Origin: Promethearchaeota archaeon
GTDB taxonomy: Archaea; Asgardarchaeota; Lokiarchaeia; Sigynarchaeales; SOKP01
Reading direction: 5' to 3'
NCBI GenBank assembly: GCA_030605085.1
Contig: JAUWBH010000066.1
Coordinates: 1-28,443, forward strand
Length of the DNA stretch: 28,443 bases
The notes under the pieces: generated by a model
Databases searched by the model: none
Seen by the model: only the letters and a program-made list of their open reading frames with translations
What the model was told of the DNA's origin: nothing
Program-made: the position numbers and the translations under genes
Part shown: in pieces, positions 1-6,308 of the stretch
Layout: every line of letters starts with the position of its first letter
Position numbering within the stretch: position 1 is the stretch's first letter

Positions 1-807
1 GTCTACGGATTGATTGAAAGTTAGGACCCTTATCGCATTAATTAACTTAATTCCTGAGAGGAGAGTAATTTTCGTATGATGGAAATTATCGCTAAAGTTA
101 GATTTAAATCTTTTGGAATACATGCTTATTGTCTCTATCAACTCCCTTTTTTTAGTTTCTCCTAAAATCCCGTTTATACGGTAAAATACGCTAAAATAGA
201 TTGAAGTTTGGAACGAATCCCTTGAATTTCCTTTTTGATACGAGTCAAATTTTGAGCTTTTATCGTCCTTTATTTCGTTCTTCATTAGATTGATCATAGG
301 TTTTTGAACTACTTGATAGGAGTATTCCAACTCCGCACTCCCAAGAGCCTTTATAAACTGATTGAGCGTAGCATTGACATTTTCAGGAAGAACCTCTATC
401 TGAAAAATTCGCGTGATTAGATTAGTTGCGGTTTTCTTGTTTACTATTAAAATAGATGCTGGGTCCTCAACTAACTTACAAATCGTAAAATCTTCGAAGG
501 GTTCCAACTGAACAGCCTCGTAGAACGCATTCGATACGTTATGATACACGCTTAACAGTTTTTCGAACATAAAACCAACAATAAAAAATACAGTAATTCC
601 AATTGCTAGGTATAAATTTCTAAATATTAGATAAGAGAAATAAAACGTAAGGATTGATATTATTAATACGAACGCACTTCTTATTTGTGAATATTTCAAA
701 TCGATATCTCTATAAGCTGGATTCACTCTCCATATATCTAACAAATTCGAACGAGTGTCCGAATCTTCGTCTGGGGTAGTGTTTTTTTCACTATACATCG
801 CACACAT
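1..807 (-). CDS. Partial membrane protein, VirB4/TraC-type conjugation ATPase N-terminus (3' end beyond window)
   Basis: An open minus-strand frame runs from ATG at 807 (or the in-frame ATG at 798) to the window edge with no stop, so only 269 residues are visible. A short acidic N-terminus is followed by two adjacent hydrophobic helices (about residues 44-62 and 65-81), then a soluble alpha/beta region. Layout and pattern (a PrgI-like double helix, then a segment containing SAELEYSYQVVQKP and a later helical region) resemble the N-terminal part of archaeal VirB4/TraC-like ATPases, which power conjugative type IV secretion. The Walker motifs would lie outside the window, so the assignment is inferred. 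A VirB2-like peptide and a VirB11-like ATPase elsewhere in the window support it. An AGTGATG motif precedes ATG 807. It could instead be an unrelated two-helix membrane protein. Confidence 0.5.
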   Translation of the reverse strand, partial: MCAMYSEKNTTPDEDSDTRSNLLDIWRVNPAYRDIDLKYSQIRSAFVLIISILTFYFSYLIFRNLYLAIGITVFFIVGFMFEKLLSVYHNVSNAFYEAVQLEPFEDFTICKLVEDPASILIVNKKTATNLITRIFQIEVLPENVNATLNQFIKALGSAELEYSYQVVQKPMINLMKNEIKDDKSSKFDSYQKGNSRDSFQTSIYFSVFYRINGILGETKKRELIETISMYSKRFKSNFSDNFHHTKITLLSGIKLINAIRVLTFNQSVD

Positions 808-871
808 ATTACATCACTATTTTAATTAATTTTCAATTAATTTTACTTTTAATAAATCCTAAAAATTCGGG

Positions 872-881
872 TATATTTAAA
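872..881 (-). promoter_or_regulatory. TATA-like box before the VirB4-like gene
   Basis: TTTAAATATA read on the minus strand lies about 65 bases upstream of ATG 807, in an AT-rich gap (808-1008) where I see no gene. The spacing implies a 5' leader of about 40 bases. This is the only good TATA match in the gap. Confidence 0.35.
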
Positions 882-1008
882 CAAAAAAGTTTAATCCCAC
901 TTTTTTCCACCTTATTAACGCATTCGATTATTAAATTTAACAATTTTTTAACCTCCACGCCTTATTGCCTTATTGCCGTAATCGATTATACGATTCACCA
1001 AGATTCAT

Positions 1009-1659
1009 TTACCATTGACACCTTTTTTTTCTATATGCTTTTCTAATTAGTTTATTAGTTTTTTTAAATTTTCTTTTAGCTGACTTTGCTTCTTTAAAGT
1101 CATCTAATTGTTCGTGCAAATAAGCAATTTCTAACCATGGATTATGACATGGTGTCAATCTAGTTTTAATTGATGTTGAGTATATAGATTTATAGAACGC
1201 GTCTAATGCGCGATGATATATTTTTATACCTTTATATATTAGACCAATTTCACTCCACAACGTACTCAATAATTTATCCCTAGAGATTGGATAATAACCG
1301 AGTATCGATTCCTCTAATCCAAGAAATTTTTCAACTCTAAATTCCTCAGTAAAGCAAATTAATTCCTCAAATACCATTTCAGCTTTAACAGAAAATCCTG
1401 ATTTGCGATAAGAAATACCGAGTTGTAATAGTAATTCATTTCTTAAACCTAGAAACATTAGACGGTGAGATAAATTCACTAAATCAAATTTTATGTTAGT
1501 GGGGATATATATTTCAATAGCGTCCAGTGCTTTTTCCATATTTTTAATAGCCTTATCGTACTCATCACTACAAAAATAATCAAATCCACGATATCTAAAT
1601 TCATTAAAACTATCTATCGCATCTGATTCTTCTGAATTTATTCTCAATTCTTCGTACAT
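1009..1659 (-). CDS. TPR-like helical repeat protein
   Basis: This 216-residue protein is almost entirely helical, with tetratricopeptide-like signatures: an early repeat around YDKAIKNMEKALDAIE, one around LGISYRKSGFSVKAEMVFEE, and later IYHRALDAFYKSIYS and LEIAYLHEQLDDFKEAK. TPR proteins serve as protein-binding scaffolds, and no catalytic motif is visible. The C-terminus is very basic (KKTNKLIRKAYRKKR), which could contact nucleic acid. It lies downstream of the divergent start region shared with the TFB at 1768 and is followed by the VirB4-like gene on the same strand, so the two may be cotranscribed. ATG 1659 is the only start in this frame, because a stop lies two codons upstream. A GGAGG at 1684-1688 is too distant to be its normal ribosome binding site. 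The partner and role are unknown. Confidence 0.65.
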   Translation of the reverse strand: MYEELRINSEESDAIDSFNEFRYRGFDYFCSDEYDKAIKNMEKALDAIEIYIPTNIKFDLVNLSHRLMFLGLRNELLLQLGISYRKSGFSVKAEMVFEELICFTEEFRVEKFLGLEESILGYYPISRDKLLSTLWSEIGLIYKGIKIYHRALDAFYKSIYSTSIKTRLTPCHNPWLEIAYLHEQLDDFKEAKSAKRKFKKTNKLIRKAYRKKRCQW

Positions 1660-1691
1660 TTTTTATCATCATAACATGTCACTCCTCCGTT

Positions 1692-1703
1692 CTATTTAAG
1701 TAG
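1692..1703 (-). promoter_or_regulatory. TATA-like box for the TPR gene
   Basis: CTACTTAAATAG on the minus strand sits about 35-45 bases before ATG 1659, predicting a short leader of about 10-15 bases. It shares the divergent intergenic region with the promoter of the TFB at 1768. Confidence 0.35.
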
Positions 1704-1740
1704 CTAAAAAATTTAGGTCAAATCCTTTTAATTTTTTTTA

Positions 1741-1749
1741 TTTATAAAT
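1741..1749 (+). promoter_or_regulatory. TATA box giving a leaderless TFB transcript
   Basis: TTTATAAAT follows a T-rich tract and ends 18 bases before GTG 1768. Typical archaeal spacing of about 22-27 bases from the TATA centre puts transcription initiation at the start codon, suggesting a leaderless mRNA. Confidence 0.5.
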
Positions 1750-1767
1750 GGACAAAATATTGCCTTA

Positions 1768-2697
1768 GTGATTATGAATAAATTAATCGCAAATAATTGT
1801 GAAGAATGCGGCTCAGATATCCTTATCGTATCCAATGGCTACCACACTTGTAGAGGGTGTGGATTTGTATCAGGGGATTTAGTATTGGAAGAGCAAATCT
1901 TCTATTCCCATGAGAATAATACTAGCAGCTATTTCAAAAACACTACGATAGGGAACCGACTTGAAAGAATAAGACATCAATATACAAGTAGAATGAATAG
2001 TATGATAAAATTAGATTATGATAGAAATAAAAATCAACTCTTAATCCAGACCGTATGGGAAGAAATTAAAACACTTTTATTTATTTTAAGGCTACCTGAA
2101 AAAGATATAAGAGCTATCATTACCATTTTTAAAGATTTCCATCCTAAGATACAAAAGGGGACCAAGTTTCGGAATCCAGAAAAACTTATTCCGTGCATTA
2201 TATTTATTTATTACAAATATTATGAAAGTAGGCCAATCAGTTCTGTAGAATTAATCAATTATTCTAAGATTAGTCGGAAAGAATTAAATAATTTTTTGAA
2301 TCACAATAGCCATTTATGGGCGGGACATAACATGGGCAAACAATCTATGGTCCTAAAACTTATTTTAAAAGTAACAGAAGAGTACAAATTAGGAATGGAT
2401 TTTTACTATCAATCAGAAAAAATCCTTTTGGGGTTATGGGAGTATATTTGCGATACAACGGAACAAATTTTGACAGGATTCGCGTGTTCTTTAACGATAT
2501 TATGTGTTAGTGGTTATCAGGTGAGAGTTAGCAATATTTGTGAAAAATTGAATGTAAGTATGACCAATATATCAAAAAAATTTAAAGATAAAATAGTTAA
2601 AGAGTTTAAACTTGAAAATTATAAGAGTTTAGTCAAGTCTGCTGAACTTATTAAGAGATTTTTAATTGGATTGAGTTTAATTGACTTGATAATTTAA
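1768..2697 (+). CDS. Divergent TFB (TFIIB-like) transcription initiation factor
   Basis: TFB recruits RNA polymerase to TATA/TBP-bound promoters. This 309-residue protein has the N-terminal zinc ribbon (C11, C14, C28, C31 in NCEECG and CRGCG) and a roughly 200-residue all-helical part with the length and pattern of two cyclin repeats. The second repeat ends in an HTH-like segment (VRVSNICEKLNVSMTNISKK). The B-reader/linker region (about 40-80) is poorly conserved compared with the canonical TFB at 27276, and the first cyclin repeat is degenerate. It may therefore act as an alternative, element-specific factor or a modulator. GTG 1768 is preferred because of the TATA spacing; ATG 1774 is the alternative. 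It is divergent from the TPR gene. Confidence 0.75.
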   Translation: MIMNKLIANNCEECGSDILIVSNGYHTCRGCGFVSGDLVLEEQIFYSHENNTSSYFKNTTIGNRLERIRHQYTSRMNSMIKLDYDRNKNQLLIQTVWEEIKTLLFILRLPEKDIRAIITIFKDFHPKIQKGTKFRNPEKLIPCIIFIYYKYYESRPISSVELINYSKISRKELNNFLNHNSHLWAGHNMGKQSMVLKLILKVTEEYKLGMDFYYQSEKILLGLWEYICDTTEQILTGFACSLTILCVSGYQVRVSNICEKLNVSMTNISKKFKDKIVKEFKLENYKSLVKSAELIKRFLIGLSLIDLII

Positions 2698-2815
2698 AAA
2701 TTATGATTATGAACATAAGCACAATTAATTGGTTTTTAAATGAAATTTCTAAAAATGGGCTTTGAATTAGAAGAAAGTACCAATATCCCGAAGCTCAACT
2801 TAATAATTATTTTTC

Positions 2816-2826
2816 TTTTAAATATT
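2816..2826 (+). promoter_or_regulatory. TATA-like box for the VirB2-like gene
   Basis: TTTTAAATATT ends 23 bases before ATG 2849, consistent with leaderless or near-leaderless transcription. No Shine-Dalgarno sequence precedes the ATG. Confidence 0.4.
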
Positions 2827-2848
2827 CTTATTTTTAGACCTATTTATT

Positions 2849-3073
2849 ATGGTAGTATTCGATTATTTCGAAGATGTTTTAGAAGGAATTGAGTATTTTA
2901 TAGCCGTTGGGTCGATTTTGGGCTTATTAGGGCTCGTAATTGGGATGATTCTCCTAATTTGGGGCGGTCAGCGGTATCGAGATAAGATGATTGGCGTCAT
3001 TATCGCGTCCATCATACTTTTGGCTATGTGTGGGGTTAATACTGGGATTAAATACTTCAATATTTTTAGATAA
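2849..3073 (+). CDS. Small two-helix membrane protein, VirB2/TrbC (CedA1-like) pilin candidate
   Basis: The 74-residue protein has a short acidic N-terminus, a first membrane helix (about residues 17-40, with repeated small residues in GSILGLLGLVIG), a tight basic loop (GGQRYRDKM) and a second helix (about 47-63). This topology, the Gly-rich first helix and the charged loop are typical of VirB2/TrbC-type conjugative pilins and of the short two-helix proteins associated with archaeal DNA-transfer systems. The family call rests on topology only. VirB4-like and VirB11-like genes in the same window make a transfer role plausible. The IS66-type element is inserted one base after its stop codon, leaving the coding sequence intact. 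Alternatives are a holin-like or generic small membrane protein. Confidence 0.45.
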   Translation: MVVFDYFEDVLEGIEYFIAVGSILGLLGLVIGMILLIWGGQRYRDKMIGVIIASIILLAMCGVNTGIKYFNIFR

Positions 3074-3074
3074 A

Positions 3075-3082
3075 AAAAAGAG
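3075..3082 (+). repeat. Left target-site duplication of the IS66-type element
   Basis: AAAAAGAG directly abuts the left inverted repeat, and the identical octamer is at 3980-3987 beyond the right repeat. Eight-base duplications are characteristic of the IS66 family. Confidence 0.9.
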
Positions 3083-3103
3083 GTAAGTACTAAGTTTTTT
3101 GAT
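3083..3103 (+). repeat. Left terminal inverted repeat, IS66-type
   Basis: Twenty-one bases starting GTAAGTACTAAG, identical to the reverse complement of 3959-3979. Confidence 0.92.
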
Positions 3104-3210
3104 AATTCTATCTGTTAAAAATGTTCTGATTTCATAGAAAATTTTCACCGTATTTGCCTAAATTTTGAGGTAAGAATCGAACAACGCTATAAAATTAGAG
3201 AAAATTGTCC

Positions 3211-3600
3211 TTAGTAGGACAAAAACGAACCTAAATCGATCTTTTGGCAGGAAAAGATCAAATCGAGCAATTTATCGAAATCTTTTCCGTTTACCTTACA
3301 TGTCATGTACAACGACAGGTAAACGACGTAGTGCCGCATGACCTCGGGACTCTTGAACCTGCCCGAACGCTTCCGTTGGACGACGAAAGGGCGAGGTTCT
3401 CGTTCTGCCTCGTTGTAATCGGGGGGCACGCCCTCGTATTTCAAGTAGGTAAATAACTTTTTTTCGTATTGTTCATATCGCTTCAAGAACTTTTCTAAAT
3501 CCACCTCAATCATGCCTTCCTCCCGCAATTTAAGGACGAGCTCTCTCAATCTCTCCTCCGCTTCTTCCTTAGTTAACCTCTTGGATTTTTCGGAGAGTTT
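3211..3600 (-). pseudogene. IS66-family transposase, C-terminal fragment only
   Basis: The frame is open from 3600 (a stop lies at 3601-3603) to the stop at 3211; the first usual start codon is TTG 3549. It carries the IS66 C-terminal signature: YEGVPPDYNEAEREPRPF followed by VVQRKRSGRFKS, matching the family pattern 'PPDNNxAERxxRPxVVxRKxSGxxRS', where the Glu of AER is the third acidic residue of the DDE triad (E49 from TTG). Upstream residues RLRELVLKLREEGM and FLKRYEQYEKKLFTYLK also fit the family. The RNase H-fold core with the first two Asp residues is missing. The fragment overlaps the end of the upstream ORF by about 30 bases in another frame, suggesting a former fusion by deletion. 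The usual DNN is DYN here. Confidence 0.85.
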
Positions 3601-3901
3601 TCATCTTGCGTCGATATATAGCAAGATTTTTCTTTTTTACATCCGCTGACTTGAGTCTCTTGAGATATTTCGCTTCAAGGGTATTTTTCTCCTTTTTCAG
3701 TTGTTCTATCTCTTTTTTAAAGGTGTAGTCCTTTTCCTGGAGTTCGGAATCTTTTTGTTGGAATTCGGAGTCTTTAACTTTTAATTGGGCCTCTTGACTC
3801 TTAATCACGCGCTCGTACTTTTTCTCTTTTTGTCGGAACATACGATGCCAGAGAGCGGGTATTCCGACGACGAGAATTGAGAACAAGCGCCATAGACCCA
3901 T
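3569..3901 (-). CDS. Coiled-coil ORF inside the IS66-type element
   Basis: The 110 residues comprise a hydrophobic N-terminal segment (about residues 4-20, LFSILVVGIPALWHRMF) and a long charged coiled coil (about 22-85) with imperfect heptad repeats such as DSEFQQKDSELQEKD. IS66 transposases often have an N-terminal coiled coil used for multimerisation, so this could be the altered 5' part of the original transposase. The hydrophobic start is unusual for that, and a captured passenger is the other option. It begins at ATG 3901 and overlaps the transposase C-terminal frame at its 3' end. Composition matches the element, not the surrounding DNA. Confidence 0.5.
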   Translation of the reverse strand: MGLWRLFSILVVGIPALWHRMFRQKEKKYERVIKSQEAQLKVKDSEFQQKDSELQEKDYTFKKEIEQLKKEKNTLEAKYLKRLKSADVKKKNLAIYRRKMKTLRKIQEVN

Positions 3902-3958
3902 ACTATAACGAAGACACTAGAAGATATAAATGTTATGGTTAGAAAAAGATAATTAAGG

Positions 3959-3979
3959 ATCAAAAAACTTAGTACTTAC
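3959..3979 (-). repeat. Right terminal inverted repeat, IS66-type
   Basis: Exact reverse complement of 3083-3103, with the GTAA terminus at 3979, immediately followed by the duplicated octamer. Confidence 0.92.
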
Positions 3980-3987
3980 AAAAAGAG
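3980..3987 (+). repeat. Right target-site duplication
   Basis: AAAAAGAG, identical to 3075-3082. Removing the element and one copy restores a continuous spacer downstream of the VirB2-like gene. Confidence 0.9.
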
Positions 3988-4062
3988 TTTAGAAAATTGT
4001 TAATAGGACTTTATCTATATTAAAAAATTAAGAATCGAGTTATGGATTAGAGGAGAAAAAAG

Positions 4063-4167
4063 GTGTTGGGAATGAAACTCATAAGTTTAAAATGCGATAA
4101 CTATCCAGAAAGAGAATTGGAAGATATTGTTTTATCTCTAAGAAACAACACACTTTTAATTCTCTAA
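4063..4167 (+). CDS. Possible 34-residue micro-protein
   Basis: AGGAG at 4051-4055 lies seven bases before GTG 4063, and an in-frame ATG follows at 4072. The short product (from ATG, beginning MKLISLKCDNYPERE) has no recognisable domain and could be the remnant of a longer gene. It was probably directly downstream of the VirB2-like gene before the IS66-type insertion. The remaining spacer to 4465 contains no convincing gene. It has a GGAGGGG at 4357-4363 with no ATG, GTG or TTG at normal spacing, and T-rich runs near 4395-4405. Confidence 0.3.
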   Translation: MLGMKLISLKCDNYPERELEDIVLSLRNNTLLIL

Positions 4168-4465
4168 AATGGTTATTACCAATTGTTTATACTTATATAA
4201 GACAAAAATCAGTTGGTGAGTGATCTTTATAAAAAAAATCTAAAGGTTATGTATAGAAGACTTTCAAAATATTGAAGTTTTTAACTCTAATTTTAATTTT
4301 CTCTAATAACGAGCAGATACTTTTTATGCCACATTTTTAAGAAGCTACGGAAAAAGGAGGGGTCCAAGCCTATATTTCTCATAAAATTATATTATTTTTT
4401 TAACTTTTTCTAAGGATTACATTTAAAAATCTTAGAGCCCCATCATTTTTACTTTTAACAGACAC

Positions 4466-5320
4466 CTAATTCTCCCAGATTATATCTTTTTCTCTATGTG
4501 GATCTGGTTTATTAAATATGGCTTCAAGTTTCGTCTTTTTTTTATAAAAATAAGAGAGGACTGTTGCAATATCTAAAAGACTCTTTTTTTTGCAATACTC
4601 AACTGAATCAGCTTTCGGAAAATCTTCCCTTCTCTTGTTTAGAGCTTTCTTGGTTAAAGCAGATTTATAAGCTTTAGACTTCTTATCAAATATTAAAAAT
4701 CCCTTTCTTTTGAGATGATTCAATCTGATTTTTAGCAAATTTTCAGGTATATCAAATAAATCTGCTATTTCACCTAGTTTTATCGTATCTCCTTTCCTTA
4801 AAAACCAATCCACTAGATATAATTTATTTAACTCTAAAACATTCTGAGCATAATATAACAATACCTGAATGTTTTTCATATTACTATCTATTCTAGCGCT
4901 AGATCTCAAAGGCTTATTTTCAACAAACTCTGGGTTTTTCTTTACCCAAAGAGCAGTATATCCACTGTAAAAAGGATCTTCATTAGTATACAATTTTGCG
5001 AAACCTAAATCTTTAAGCAAATTATCATAATATATAAATTCAGGTACGACGCAATTAAAACCTTTGTTAAAGATGGACTGAATTAATTTTCTCGTGTTTT
5101 TTGTAGGTATAGGAAGGTTATGATTATGCATAAACAATTTCCTTAATATTACTTCTTTCTGTTTAATATTTAATTTATCAAACACAACAGATAAGATTAA
5201 ATCCTTCCCAATACCGTTGATACAACTACATTTCTCGAATCTTTCTGAAGTAAATCCCAACTTCTTCCCAAAATCACTATCAATATTAACTTTATATCCT
5301 TGTCCTTGCTTATTAGTCAA
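4466..5320 (-). CDS. Unknown protein with a C-terminal winged-helix domain
   Basis: I do not recognise the full 284-residue family. A helix-turn-helix/winged-helix unit is visible around residues 180-230 (KLGEIADLFDIPENLLKIRLNHLKRKGFL, then a wing and KALNKRRED), which suggests DNA binding. The N-terminal 170 residues carry few cysteines (CSC near 32-34) and no catalytic signature. The C-terminus is highly basic then acidic (KKKTKLEAIF to DIIWEN). It is followed on the plus-strand side by unfeatured spacer and preceded by the small Cys-rich gene at 5341, whose stop is 20 bases upstream, so the two are probably one transcript. A replication or transcription regulator of the element is a reasonable guess. 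Confidence 0.6.
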   Translation of the reverse strand: MTNKQGQGYKVNIDSDFGKKLGFTSERFEKCSCINGIGKDLILSVVFDKLNIKQKEVILRKLFMHNHNLPIPTKNTRKLIQSIFNKGFNCVVPEFIYYDNLLKDLGFAKLYTNEDPFYSGYTALWVKKNPEFVENKPLRSSARIDSNMKNIQVLLYYAQNVLELNKLYLVDWFLRKGDTIKLGEIADLFDIPENLLKIRLNHLKRKGFLIFDKKSKAYKSALTKKALNKRREDFPKADSVEYCKKKSLLDIATVLSYFYKKKTKLEAIFNKPDPHREKDIIWEN

Positions 5321-5340
5321 CTTTAATATTCACCAATATT

Positions 5341-5694
5341 TTATTTGTTAATTAAACCCTCTAAAAATCTAATAACGCCATCAACTTTACAGTGTTCCTT
5401 TATCCGCTCTCCAACGGGACATTTATAACAATCCCTTTTATTTTGGTGGCTATACTTCTTACAAAAATCAGATAGATCATCTTTGAGCTTAACAATTTCT
5501 CTGTTTCCAGAGATTTCCTTATATGGAACTTCTGTAACATCTACATTCTCTAAGTTGGCAATTCCTTCACCGATAACGCTCTTTATTGTATCGGCTGTAA
5601 GAGGAGGATCGTTACAAGTATCATACGTTTCTACAGCAAATCTCTTTTTTGATACCATCGCCTTTGTATTTCTCTTATATTCAGACATTATCAT
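5341..5694 (-). CDS. Small Cys-rich protein (C-x10-C-x2-C-x9-C)
   Basis: The 117-residue protein ends in a four-cysteine module (FCKKYSHQNKRDCYKCPVGER, then EHC) that could bind zinc or an iron-sulphur cluster. The N-terminal half is basic and then acidic with no known fold. It is probably the first gene of a minus-strand pair with 4466-5320. ATG 5694 (or ATG 5688) is chosen because a TATA-like TTTTTAAAT at 5712-5720 (minus strand) fits leaderless initiation. No homologue is recognised. Confidence 0.6.
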   Translation of the reverse strand: MIMSEYKRNTKAMVSKKRFAVETYDTCNDPPLTADTIKSVIGEGIANLENVDVTEVPYKEISGNREIVKLKDDLSDFCKKYSHQNKRDCYKCPVGERIKEHCKVDGVIRFLEGLINK

Positions 5695-5711
5695 ATAATT
5701 ATAATTTCGAT

Positions 5712-5720
5712 TTAAAAATC
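5712..5720 (-). promoter_or_regulatory. TATA-like box for the 5694/5320 gene pair
   Basis: TTTTTAAAT on the minus strand lies about 18-26 bases upstream of ATG 5694, the distance expected for a leaderless archaeal start. Confidence 0.4.
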
Positions 5721-5806
5721 TCTACAAAAGTAATAAGAAAAATTCCTTTTTTCTTTCTCTTTTTATACTTATTTTAAAATGTCATTTTGATTATTTCTAA
5801 ATTGTA

Positions 5807-6244
5807 GTGTGTATCTTAATGATTGATTTCTCAGCAATAAAAGATTATAAGCTATGTTCCAAATGTAATAGACTCTTTCCAGAGACAACGGAGTATTTTC
5901 ATAGAAATAAGATGACTTTAAGTGGGTTAGCAAATAAGTGTAAGAAATGTATAGCGGAAAATGGGAAGAAATATCGAGAAGAAAATAAGGAAAAGATAGC
6001 AGAACATCAAAAAAAATACTACGAAGAAAATAAGGAAAAGATAGCGAAACATGCTAAGAAATATCAGAAAGAGTATTATCAAAGAAATAAGGAAAAGAAA
6101 AAACAATACCGAGAAGCAAATAAGGAAAAGTTGGCGGAAAATAGGAAGAAATATCGAGAAGCAAATAAGGAAAAGATAAACGAATATCAAAGAAAATACT
6201 CAAAGAAAAAAAGAGCGGAATTGAAGAAAGCAAAAAAAGATTAG
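5807..6244 (+). CDS. Zinc-finger protein with Lys/Glu-rich repeats (HNH-associated type, nuclease domain absent)
   Basis: The N-terminus contains a zinc finger (C17, C20, C45, C48 from GTG: LCSKCNRLFP and CKKCI) of the type found before HNH endonucleases in phages and giant viruses. It is followed by about five tandem copies of a 13-20-residue charged repeat (consensus YREENKEKIAE). In many relatives this array leads into an HNH nuclease; here the protein stops after the repeats, so no catalytic domain is present. It is probably a DNA-binding remnant or adaptor. The start could be GTG 5807 or ATG 5819; the latter gives MIDFSAIKDYKLC and I favour it. At DNA level the repeats share AAATAAGGAAAAG, suggesting expansion by slippage or unequal recombination. 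Confidence 0.7.
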   Translation: MCILMIDFSAIKDYKLCSKCNRLFPETTEYFHRNKMTLSGLANKCKKCIAENGKKYREENKEKIAEHQKKYYEENKEKIAKHAKKYQKEYYQRNKEKKKQYREANKEKLAENRKKYREANKEKINEYQRKYSKKKRAELKKAKKD

Positions 6245-6308
6245 TTTAATTCTCTAAAATAAAAAAAAAGGATTTTGGTTTGAAACTTTTTCTAAAGCGT
6301 TTTGCTTT

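Larger units (their letters stand above)
3083..3979. mobile_element. 897-bp IS66-family deletion derivative (non-autonomous)
   Basis: The element is bounded by perfect 21-bp terminal inverted repeats (3083-3103 and 3959-3979, outer ends GTAAGTACTAAG) and flanked by an 8-bp target duplication. IS66 elements characteristically begin with GTAA and duplicate 8 bp. Inside, on the minus strand, are a coiled-coil ORF (3569-3901) and the C-terminal portion of an IS66 transposase (3211-3600). The catalytic core that should lie between them is absent, so it cannot encode a working transposase and would need one in trans. It is visibly richer in G+C than its surroundings, consistent with horizontal arrival. 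The intact repeats and duplication suggest a recent insertion. Confidence 0.9.

Noticed and set aside
2740..2892. Fifty-codon frame overlapping the VirB2-like start
   Set aside because: It has no ribosome binding site and overlaps the better-supported membrane protein in another frame.
4155..6260. TTTAATTCTCTAAAAT at 4155-4170 and 6245-6260
   Set aside because: A 16-base AT-rich match with no shared flanks or consistent position relative to genes; expected by chance at this composition.
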